DNA from: Frigoribacterium sp. PhB116
GTDB lineage: Bacteria; Actinomycetota; Actinomycetes; Actinomycetales; Microbacteriaceae
Direction of reading: 5' to 3'
Assembly (NCBI RefSeq): GCF_004364285.1
Contig: NZ_SOBE01000002.1
Span: forward strand, 1 to 64,000
DNA: 64,000 nucleotides
The first letter of the stretch is position 1. Each line of letters starts with the position of its first letter. This document shows positions 51,204 to 58,769 of the stretch, piece by piece. The position numbers and the translations under genes were made by a program. The notes under the pieces are model-generated. The model was not told the DNA's origin. It saw only the letters and a list, made by a program, of their open reading frames with translations, and did no database searches.

Positions 51204-51641
51204 ATGACGAGTGGCTACAAGGGTGACCCGAACAAGGGGCCGATGTCGGCCGACCTCTTCGGGACCTTCACGAACGTCCGGCCGCGATATGCGGACAAGG
51301 CGAGCGGACCGGTCACGGCCTACGACGTGGAGCGTGACGGAGTCGTCCTGGGACGGCTCTGGTGGGACTCGGCGGAGGGTGCCGCGAGTTACGTCCCCTC
51401 GCCCTCGCAGGGTGACGTCGCGAGGAACGTCGGCATCATCTGGAAGCGGAGACTGTCGGACGCGAAGTCTCGTGGCCTCACCGCGCAGGAAGCCGTGACC
51501 GGGCTGCTCGAGCCCGGTGCCGTCCCCGAGCACGCCGGCGCGATCTCTGCTGCGTCGCGGCGTGAGTTCACCTCCCTGGAGGAGGCCCGGGTCTTCGAGT
51601 CGGGAACGCCGGAGGAGACGCCGCCGCGGCTCCGTTCCTGA
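51204..51641 (+). CDS. candidate immunity protein 3 (paralogue)
   Basis: 145 residues. Clear paralogue of the product of the gene at 50716 (GDPNKGPMSADLFGTFT, VLGRLWWDSAEGAASYVPS, GDVARN, EAVTGLLEPGAV and EFTSLEEARVFES align in order). It ends with an extra TPEETPPRLRS tail. ATG has GAGGA upstream within GGATCTCGAGGATTC. Tandem divergent copies are typical of immunity arrays that neutralise variants of a toxin carried by competitors. Confidence 0.68.
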   Translation: MTSGYKGDPNKGPMSADLFGTFTNVRPRYADKASGPVTAYDVERDGVVLGRLWWDSAEGAASYVPSPSQGDVARNVGIIWKRRLSDAKSRGLTAQEAVTGLLEPGAVPEHAGAISAASRREFTSLEEARVFESGTPEETPPRLRS

Positions 51642-51750
51642 CGGCGGTGCCGGGCGTGGTGGATCGACTTGTCTGTCCCCGCCCTGTGCCATCCTGGTCC
51701 GGGCGACCGACGAACCAGCGTCGTCGCCGCACGACCTCGGAGGGGCGCAG

Positions 51751-52683
51751 ATGATCCTGCAGAAAGCCGTCACGCCGCAGCTGAGCGCGGCCTACCACGA
51801 CCACGACCACGATCGGGTGGCCGGCTTCGTCGTGCCCTGGGGCGCCGTCGGCCACGCGCGCACGCCGCGTGAGCTGATCACGGCGCACGGCCTGGACTTC
51901 CCGGCGACGCCGTTCTCGGCCGACATGCCCCACATCGACGTGCTCCGGTTCGAGGGCACGGCGAACCTGCTCCTCGAGAAGGCCACGGGCGGTCCCGACC
52001 GGGCCACGCAGAACGTCACCGGCGGGCCGTTCCTCGACCGGCCGCCGTTCCGCGGCGACGGCTTCGTCGCCGACCCCGACCACGTCATCCCGCTCTCGTG
52101 GCTCCCGCACCGCCGCGTGCCGGCCGGCGCCGAGCTGCACCGCATCGCCGCCGACGGCACGAGCACCTACCTCGCGTACTTCCACTCCGCCGCCTGGGGC
52201 TGGATCTACGCGGACGACATCGAGGCGAGGCGTGAACGCCAGCCGCGCCTCGTCAGCCGCTTCGTCGGCGGCCTGGCCCGGATGGACGACGGCGAGGTCC
52301 GCATCGCCGACCTGATCGACGGCGGCACGCGGGTGATCGCCGTGCGCCAGGACGAGCAGGCCGAGGCCGACGGCTGGACGCAGACCACCCCGATGGTCTG
52401 GTCGCGCACCATCGACGCCGCCGACGCGCAGGAGTACTTCGAGCTCGACATCCGCACCCGCTGGAACGGCCTCGGCTACCGTGTCACCGACCAGTACCCG
52501 ACCGCCACGGGCCTGCAGCTCAGCGGCACGTACACCGACCACGACGCCGACCTCGCCGAGGGGCTGCAGCTGGTCAAGATCGACGCCGCGGTCTACGAGG
52601 GCGAGCTGCCGGGCCACCTGCTCGAGGAGGCGACCATCCGTCAGACGCAGCTGCCGGAGTGGCCTGCCCTCGCGCTCACCTGA
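51751..52683 (+). CDS. uncharacterised protein at the end of the toxin cluster
   Basis: 310 residues, cytosolic, not recognised. It contains a His-rich N-terminal patch (YHDHDHDRVAGF), then a repetitive-looking body: FEGTANLLLEKA, HVIPLSWLPHRRVPAGAELHRIA, TYLAYFHSAAWGWIYADD, and GGTRVIAVRQDEQAEADGW, which resembles segments of proteins in T7SS toxin loci. GGAGGGG lies 5-11 nt before the ATG. It is the last gene in the direction of the toxin operon, so it may be a further immunity or accessory protein; that is inference. Confidence 0.65.
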   Translation: MILQKAVTPQLSAAYHDHDHDRVAGFVVPWGAVGHARTPRELITAHGLDFPATPFSADMPHIDVLRFEGTANLLLEKATGGPDRATQNVTGGPFLDRPPFRGDGFVADPDHVIPLSWLPHRRVPAGAELHRIAADGTSTYLAYFHSAAWGWIYADDIEARRERQPRLVSRFVGGLARMDDGEVRIADLIDGGTRVIAVRQDEQAEADGWTQTTPMVWSRTIDAADAQEYFELDIRTRWNGLGYRVTDQYPTATGLQLSGTYTDHDADLAEGLQLVKIDAAVYEGELPGHLLEEATIRQTQLPEWPALALT

Positions 52684-52757
52684 CCCGCGCCCACCTGACC
52701 CGCGTCGACGCGGGCCGGCGCGGGCGCCCAGCTCGGGCCCGAGCGCTGAACCCGGCG

Positions 52758-53450
52758 TCAGGCGCGACGGGTCGGGCGCACCGACACCACCTCGGCCGTC
52801 GCGCCGTGGGGCAGGTCGACGACGAGGCGCACGGCGTCGGCCACCGACTGCGGCTCGAGGTACAGCGACACGTCGTAGACGCCTCCCTCGCTCTCGACCA
52901 GCTCGTGCTGCATGTCGGTGTCGACGCGGCCGGGATGGACCGAGCTGACGCGGACGCCGTGCCGGCGCTCCTCCTCGCGCAGCGAGTCGGTGAGGGCCCG
53001 CAGCGCGAACTTGCTCGCCGCGTAGGTGCTGCCACCGGGGCCGGCGGCGAAGCCCGAGCCGCTGTTGATCGCGACGACCGTGCCCTGGGCCGCGCGCAGC
53101 GCCGGCAGCAGCTGCCGGGTCAGCTCGGAGACGGCGAAGACGTTGACCTCGAAGACGCGGCGCCAGTCGTCGCGGCTCGTGCCCTCGACGGTCCCGCCGC
53201 CGATCACCCCCGCGGCGTGCACGACGACGTCGAGGCGGTCGAGCGCGGGCGCCTCGAAGGGCGACCCCGCGAGGTCCGCGACCCAGGGCGTGGCCGAGGG
53301 GAGCGAGTCGGCGAGGGCGACCAGCGCCTCCTCGTCCCGGCCGTGCACGACGACGTGGTGCGTGCGCGACAGGTCGCGGGCGACGGCGAGGCCGATGCCG
53401 CGGGTGGCTCCGGTGACGAGGGCGGTGGGGCGGGACGCGTCGGTGCTCAT
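52758..53450 (-). CDS. SDR family oxidoreductase
   Basis: 230-residue classical short-chain dehydrogenase. TGATRGIG (13-20) binds NAD(P); HAAG (78-81) replaces NNAG; catalytic Ser130/132, Tyr143 and Lys147 lie in NSGSGFAAGPGGSTYAASK. The C-terminal HPGRVDTDM motif is typical. Probably cytosolic, substrate unknown. The start is ATG 53450. Confidence 0.88.
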   Translation of the reverse strand: MSTDASRPTALVTGATRGIGLAVARDLSRTHHVVVHGRDEEALVALADSLPSATPWVADLAGSPFEAPALDRLDVVVHAAGVIGGGTVEGTSRDDWRRVFEVNVFAVSELTRQLLPALRAAQGTVVAINSGSGFAAGPGGSTYAASKFALRALTDSLREEERRHGVRVSSVHPGRVDTDMQHELVESEGGVYDVSLYLEPQSVADAVRLVVDLPHGATAEVVSVRPTRRA

Positions 53451-53475
53451 CGCCCCATTCTGACGCGCCGCGGCG

Positions 53476-53931
53476 TCACTCGCGGATGATCGGCAGCGGC
53501 CCCGTGAGCTGCGGCAGCTCGCGGTCGCTGAGCAGCCAGCGCTCGCCGGAGGCGGTCACGAGGAACGCGAGGGGCCCCGGCCGGCAGACCACGAGCGCCC
53601 CGCCGGACTGCTGCTGCAGCACCTGGTCGAGCGCGCCGCCGAGGTCACGGTCGTCCTCCGAGCCGCCGGCCGAGAGCACGGCGCAGCGCCCGTCGGCACC
53701 CATCGCCGAGAGCAGCCGGCGCACGCCCTCGGGGTCGCGCAGCTCGGGTGCCATGGGGTGCACGACGCCCATGTCGACCCACTCGACCGACTCGAGCAGG
53801 GCGTCGAGGCGCTCGCGGGGGGTGTCGACGCCCTCGGCCGCCTCGTGGGCCAGGCTCTGGACGGTGTCGCGGGCGTCGGGGGCGGCGAAGGCCTCGAGTG
53901 CCGCGATCACGGGTGCGGGCAGCTGCGGCAC
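53476..53931 (-). CDS. hypothetical protein, 151 residues
   Basis: Not recognised. The sequence has helices at the N-terminus (LPAPVIAALEAFAAPDARDTVQSLAHEAAEG), then VEWVDMGVVHPMAPELRDPEGVRRLL and a C-terminal strand-rich part ending RWLLSDRELPQL. It resembles an SseB- or YdhG-type small regulator only in outline. GTG 53931 has GAAGGAGA 5 nt upstream; the frame is open further but enters the divergent spacer. Confidence 0.6.
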   Translation of the reverse strand: MPQLPAPVIAALEAFAAPDARDTVQSLAHEAAEGVDTPRERLDALLESVEWVDMGVVHPMAPELRDPEGVRRLLSAMGADGRCAVLSAGGSEDDRDLGGALDQVLQQQSGGALVVCRPGPLAFLVTASGERWLLSDRELPQLTGPLPIIRE

Positions 53932-54040
53932 GGGGATCTCCTTCGGGGTCTGGATCTCCCATCCTCCCACCTGGTGCGGACGGGCGGGTCCTCCGCGCGG
54001 TCGAGGCGCCGACGGGGGCCGCGACTGCGAGGATGGGGCG

Positions 54041-54952
54041 GTGACCACCGCCTCCTCGTCCACCGCCTCCTCGACGCCCCCGCCCCTCGGCCTCCTCCTC
54101 GACGTCGACGGGCCGATCGCCAGCCCGGTCAGCCGCAGCATCGCCCTGCCGCAGATCACGCGAGACCTGGTCGCACTCGCCGCGGCGGGCATCCCGGTCG
54201 TCTTCAACACGGGCCGGTCGGACGCGTTCATCCGCGACGAGGTCGTCGGCCCGATGATCGCGGCGGGCCTGCCCGCCGGGGCCCGCGTGCACGGCATCTG
54301 CGAGAAGGGCGCCTCGTGGTTCTCGATCGGGCCCGAGCACGGCCCCGGCGGCATGAGCGAGGTGCAGGTCGACTCCGCCCTGGCGATGCCCGCCGACTTC
54401 GCCGCCGAGATGGACGAGCTCGTCACGGCCGAGTTCGCCGACCTGGTCTTCTTCGACCACACCAAGCGCGCCATGGTCTCGATCGAGCAGCTCACGACGG
54501 TCGAGTCGGCCACCTACCTGGCCCGCCAGCGCGAGTTCGACGAGAAGGCGATGGAGGCGCTGGTCCGGCGAGGTGCCGGGGTCCGGCGACTCGACGACGA
54601 GCGTCGCGACGCCCGCGGCGAGGTGCAGTGGCGCGTCGACCCGACCATCATCTCCACGGACATCGAGTCGGTCCGCCTCGGCAAGGACCTCGGCGCCGAG
54701 CGCGCCCTCGAGCTGCTCGCCGAGGACGGCGAGCTGCCCCTCGCCTGGCGCACCGTCGGCGACTCGCGCAGCGACTACGCCATGGCGGACTGGCTGCACG
54801 CGAACGGCCACGACGTCGCGCACGTCGACGTCCGGCCCGCCGACGGCGTGCCGGCCACCGAGTACCCGGTGCTCACGAGCGCGACGGGGCTGATCCACGA
54901 CGAGGCCGGGGCGGAGTTCCTGGCGCGCTGGGTCCGCGACGTCGGCGCCTGA
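54041..54952 (+). CDS. HAD superfamily hydrolase
   Basis: 303-residue haloacid-dehalogenase-type phosphatase. Motif I LLLDVDGPIA (nucleophile Asp21, acid Asp23), motif II FNTGRSD (Thr57), and motif IV GDSRSDYAM near residue 247, with a cap domain (about 90-200) of Cof/sucrose-phosphatase style between motifs II and III. It likely hydrolyses a sugar phosphate or similar; substrate not predictable. The start is GTG 54041. It is divergent from the small hypothetical gene. Confidence 0.85.
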   Translation: MTTASSSTASSTPPPLGLLLDVDGPIASPVSRSIALPQITRDLVALAAAGIPVVFNTGRSDAFIRDEVVGPMIAAGLPAGARVHGICEKGASWFSIGPEHGPGGMSEVQVDSALAMPADFAAEMDELVTAEFADLVFFDHTKRAMVSIEQLTTVESATYLARQREFDEKAMEALVRRGAGVRRLDDERRDARGEVQWRVDPTIISTDIESVRLGKDLGAERALELLAEDGELPLAWRTVGDSRSDYAMADWLHANGHDVAHVDVRPADGVPATEYPVLTSATGLIHDEAGAEFLARWVRDVGA

Positions 54953-55513
54953 GCCGGCCCGCGCCTCCCTCGGGACGTGCACCCTCTGCACGGAACCCGC
55001 CTGCGGGACGTGCATCCTCTGCACGGTTCCGCGTCTCCGGGCGGGCCGCTCGACGGGTGAGTCCGGGCACCCCGGGTGAGTCTGTCCCTCGCCCGGGTGA
55101 CACGACGGGCGATACCGCCGGGTATGAGGCCAGCAATGGCGCGGGTCCCGGAGGGCGTGTGCCCCACAGGAGGGGTACGACCCCCCGAACGGGTGACAAC
55201 CCCGTTCCAGACCAGCCTGTACTGTTCTGATCAGTCGCCGCGAGGTCCCCCGAAAGGCCCACACGACGACCGCACCACCAGCACCACCGCTGCCCGGCGA
55301 CCCACCGGGCGCACCCGACAGGCCCGTCCGAGAGGACGAGCCGCGGAGGCACCCTCCTCCGCTCACCGCCGTCGCCGGCTCACACCCAGGCCGTCGACTG
55401 CACGCACCCGTCGCCACAGCTGCCGACGCCCTCCCCGGACGTCTGCAGGCGACAACGGCTCCTCTCTGCCGTCCGGGATCTCCGCAGTCCCGAACCAGGA
55501 GAGAAGTACTCGC
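54953..55513. other. 561-bp intergenic region with duplicated hairpins
   Basis: Two 23-bp direct repeats at 54971-54993 and 55004-55026 (one base different, period 33) each fold into CGTGCA/TGCACG hairpins and probably end the HAD transcript. A weak -10-like TACTGT is at 55220-55225. The leader to 55513 is Pro/Thr-codon-like but shows no conserved frame; no riboswitch recognised. Confidence 0.5.
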
Positions 55514-57817
55514 ATGTCCCGAACCATGCGCGACGCTCCGCTGTCCCCGGAAACGGGGTCGGCCACCACGTCGTCCACCGCCGACCGCCTCGCGGCCGGC
55601 ACCACCGCAACCACACCCGGCACCACCAGCACCGGCACCCTCGTCCTCGACGAGCGTCCCGACACCGCGACGACCGTCGACCAGAGGCACCTAGCACCCT
55701 CCGGACCCGTCGGCCAGCGTCGCGAGCCGGTGCCCGCTCCTCGGCCGCGGGCCGACCACGTCAGCGTGGCGGCCCGCCCCGAGGGCGGCAGGGCGCACAG
55801 CCCGGTCATGGTGCTGCTCGTGCTCATCGCGACGCTCGGCATCCTGCTCTACGCGCAGTTCCTGCTGAACCCGAGCAACCGCGGCGACATCCTGCCCTAC
55901 GCGATGATCATCGTCGCCGAGGCGATCCTCGTCGTGCAGACGCTCTTCGCGATGTGGACGATCCTCTCGGGCGGCCAGGACCCCCGCGACTTCGACTTCC
56001 ACGCGACACAGGACACCCTGTACGACGAGGACGAGATCGACCGCCTGGGCCTCCGCGGCACGCCGCACCTCTGGCCGATGCGCGTCGCCGGCGAGAAGAT
56101 CGTCGCCGACGTGTTCATCACGGTCTACGGCGAGGAGCTCGCCAAGATCGCGACGACCGTCCAGGCCGCGCTGGCCCTCAAGGGCGAGCACCGCACCTGG
56201 GTGCTCGACGACGGCCGCAGCGACGAGGTCCGCGACCTCGCCGCGCAGCTCGGCGCGCGCTACATCCGCCGCCTCAGCAGCAACGGCGCGAAGGCCGGCA
56301 ACGTGAACCACGCGCTGGCCATCGCGAAGGGCGACTACTTCGCCATCTTCGACGCCGACTTCGTGCCCGAGACGGACTTCCTGTTCGAGACGGTGCCGTT
56401 CTTCGTCGACGAGAAGGTCGCCTTCGTGCAGACCCCCCAGACCTACGGCAACCTGACGAGCCTCGTCAGCCGCGGTGCGGGCTACATGCAGACCGTCTTC
56501 TACCGCTTCATCCAGCCGGGCCGCAACCGCTTCAACGCGGCCTTCTGCGTCGGCACGAACGTGATCTTCCGCCGCAGCGCGATCGACGAGATCGGCGGCA
56601 TCGACACCGACTCGAAGTCGGAGGACGTCTGGACGAGCCTGCACCTGCACGAGGCCGGCTGGAAGTCGATCTACATCCCCATGACGCTCGCCGTCGGCGA
56701 CGCCCCCGAGACCATCGAGGCGTACAGCAAGCAGCAGCTGCGCTGGGCGACCGGCGGATTCGAGATCCTGTTCCGCCACAACCCGCTCAGCCCGCGCCGC
56801 ACGCTCACGATGGACCAGCGCCTCCAGTACTTCGTCACCGCGACGAACTACCTGACCGGCATCGCCCCGCTGTTGCTGCTCATGGTGCCGCCGATGGAGA
56901 TCTTCTTCGACCTCCGCCCGATGAACCTGCACATCTCGGTGCTGCAGTGGTTCCTCTTCTACGCCGGCTTCTACCTGATGCAGATCGTGCTGGCGTTCTA
57001 CACGCTCGGCTCGTTCCGCTGGGAGGTGCTGATGCTCGCCACCGTGTCGTTCCCGATCTACGTCAAGGCCCTGTGGAACGTCATCAGCGGCAAGGACGAG
57101 GCGTGGAGCGTCACCGGCCGCAAGGGCAAGGTGTCGTCGCCGTTCAACTTCATCATCCCGCAGGTGCTGTTCTGGCTGTTCCTCACGCTGACCTCGTGCG
57201 TGGCGCTCGTCCGTGACGCCGACAACGGCGTGCTCACGCTGGCGACCGTGTGGAACCTGCTCAACACCTTCATCCTGTCGGCGTTCCTCGTCGCCGCCTG
57301 GCGCGAGGGCCGCACGCTCAAGCGCTTCGCGAAGGCCGAGCAGCGCGGCGAGGTGACCGACGCCCCCGTGGTGCTCACCGCGCCTCCCGGCTCAGCGCCC
57401 GTGTCGCGTCGCACGCAGGTCTCGCGGCCCGCACCGCGCACCGGCGAGGAGATCCTCGCCCTGCAGCAGGCCGACGAGGCCGAGCAGGCGGCGGCGACGG
57501 AGGCGGACCTCGCGACCGCGCACCGCCTCGCCGACCGCACGCCCTCCGACGACCCGGAGCAGACGGCTCGCGACCAGGCCCGCCAGGCCGAGCTCGCGGC
57601 GTCCCGCGCCTTCGCCCACGCCCACGAGAGGGACGCGCTGGCGCACGCCGCCGAGCACGACCCCGACTCGCTCGTCGGCGCAGCACGCCGGGCCGACCGG
57701 CCCAGCGGCCGCCGCGCCTCCGACGCCGCCCCCGACCACGGCGACGCCCCCGACCACGGCGCCCGCGCCGACGACTCCGGCGCCCGCGCCGACCAGCAGG
57801 AGAGGGTCACGTCATGA
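55514..57817 (+). CDS. family 2 glycosyltransferase, cellulose/beta-glucan synthase-like
   Basis: 767-residue processive membrane glycosyltransferase. Order: Thr/Ser-rich cytosolic N-terminus (1-95); two membrane helices (about 98-150); a GT-A domain with the nucleotide-sugar Asp in VLDDGRSD (Asp232-233), DxD in IFDADF (280-282), TED-like SEDVW (369-373) and Q-x-x-RW (QQLRW, 407-411); four or five further membrane helices; and an Ala/Glu/Arg-rich coiled-coil tail (about 650-767). These are the BcsA/curdlan-synthase hallmarks, but I see no PilZ RxxxR c-di-GMP motif. It is the first gene of an operon with HlyD-like and GH81 genes. Confidence 0.9.
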   Translation: MSRTMRDAPLSPETGSATTSSTADRLAAGTTATTPGTTSTGTLVLDERPDTATTVDQRHLAPSGPVGQRREPVPAPRPRADHVSVAARPEGGRAHSPVMVLLVLIATLGILLYAQFLLNPSNRGDILPYAMIIVAEAILVVQTLFAMWTILSGGQDPRDFDFHATQDTLYDEDEIDRLGLRGTPHLWPMRVAGEKIVADVFITVYGEELAKIATTVQAALALKGEHRTWVLDDGRSDEVRDLAAQLGARYIRRLSSNGAKAGNVNHALAIAKGDYFAIFDADFVPETDFLFETVPFFVDEKVAFVQTPQTYGNLTSLVSRGAGYMQTVFYRFIQPGRNRFNAAFCVGTNVIFRRSAIDEIGGIDTDSKSEDVWTSLHLHEAGWKSIYIPMTLAVGDAPETIEAYSKQQLRWATGGFEILFRHNPLSPRRTLTMDQRLQYFVTATNYLTGIAPLLLLMVPPMEIFFDLRPMNLHISVLQWFLFYAGFYLMQIVLAFYTLGSFRWEVLMLATVSFPIYVKALWNVISGKDEAWSVTGRKGKVSSPFNFIIPQVLFWLFLTLTSCVALVRDADNGVLTLATVWNLLNTFILSAFLVAAWREGRTLKRFAKAEQRGEVTDAPVVLTAPPGSAPVSRRTQVSRPAPRTGEEILALQQADEAEQAAATEADLATAHRLADRTPSDDPEQTARDQARQAELAASRAFAHAHERDALAHAAEHDPDSLVGAARRADRPSGRRASDAAPDHGDAPDHGARADDSGARADQQERVTS

Positions 57818-58545
57818 CCTGGATGAACCGCCTCAAGATGACCGCCGGCATGCTCGTCGTGCTCGTGCTGGTCGCTGCCTTCACGATGATCTTCACGCAG
57901 CGCCAGCAGCAGGTGAACAGCACGAGCGCCGAGATCGCCGCCCAGGAGTACTCCGTCGGCACCGACTACAGCGGCACCATCACCCGCTCGTACGTCGAGA
58001 ACGGCGACGAGGTGAAGGAGGGCGACACGCTCTTCGAGGTGCAGAGCCTCTCGCTGCTGCAGGACATCTCGCGAGGCCTGGTGACCTACGACACCGCGAC
58101 CTACTCCGTGGCCCCCGACGGCACCCTCACCCTGAAGGCCGCCGTCGACGGCACCGTCGCCGACGTGCTGCTCAAGGAGGGCAGCTTCGTCCAGGCCGGC
58201 GGCTCGCTCGGCACCATCGACAAGGAGGACACCCTCTTCGTCGCCGCCGACTTCGTGCTGACGCCGCGTGACTACGAGCGGATCGAGTCGGGCGCCGAGG
58301 TCGACCTCATGCTGCCGAACCAGACCACCATCACGGGCAAGGTCGGCGTCGTGAACGTCGAGACCAAGGACGGCGACGCCGAGACGACGCTGCAGGTCTC
58401 GAGCGACCAGCTCGTCGAGGGCGCCTACAACGGCCTCGTCACTCCGGGCACGCCCGTCGAGGCGAAGCTGCACCTCCGGGACGACGGGGTGCTCGCCGGC
58501 CCCGTCGACTCCCTCACCGACTTCCTGCGTCAGATCGGGGTCTGA
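57814..58545 (+). CDS. HlyD-like membrane fusion protein
   Basis: 243 residues. One N-terminal membrane helix (9-27), then a biotinyl-lipoyl-like barrel split by a short hairpin: VENGDEVKEGDTLFEVQS, then AVDGTVADVLLKEGSFVQAGGSLGTI, the two half-motifs of HlyD/Alg44-like proteins. ATG overlaps the glycosyltransferase stop (ATGA), so the two are translationally coupled. By analogy with exopolysaccharide machines it probably lines the export path outside the membrane. Confidence 0.85.
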   Translation: MTWMNRLKMTAGMLVVLVLVAAFTMIFTQRQQQVNSTSAEIAAQEYSVGTDYSGTITRSYVENGDEVKEGDTLFEVQSLSLLQDISRGLVTYDTATYSVAPDGTLTLKAAVDGTVADVLLKEGSFVQAGGSLGTIDKEDTLFVAADFVLTPRDYERIESGAEVDLMLPNQTTITGKVGVVNVETKDGDAETTLQVSSDQLVEGAYNGLVTPGTPVEAKLHLRDDGVLAGPVDSLTDFLRQIGV

Positions 58546-58635
58546 TCATCGCTGACGCAGGAGAAGAGACGACGGGTCGTCGTCGTGGGCTGGGTCGTTC
58601 GGGACCCTCGACCGACGCCGCGACCACCCGTCACG

Positions 58636-58682
58636 CCGAGGAGGCGCGGGTCGACACCCGACGCGCGCCGCGCCTCCTCGGC
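58636..58682. promoter_or_regulatory. hairpin built from inverted AGGAGGCGC copies
   Basis: CCGAGGAGGCGCGG (58636-58649) pairs perfectly with CCGCGCCTCCTCGG (58668-58681). Copies of the dispersed 9-mer (58639-58647 and, on the minus strand, 58670-58678) face each other. It lies between the HlyD-like gene and the canonical start of the GH81 gene, possibly attenuating or terminating. Confidence 0.55.
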
Positions 58683-58769
58683 ACCCCCCGCCCCGCAGGG
58701 CACGGCCCCGCAGGCCGCCGCCTCGGAGCCCGCCGCCCGGCCGGTCGCCTCGTCGCGGCCCTGGCGCTC

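Noticed and set aside
58639-58678. AGGAGGCGC copies as ribosome-binding sites
   Set aside because: Most copies lie inside genes or in antisense orientation with no start codon at the right distance, so translation initiation does not explain the motif.
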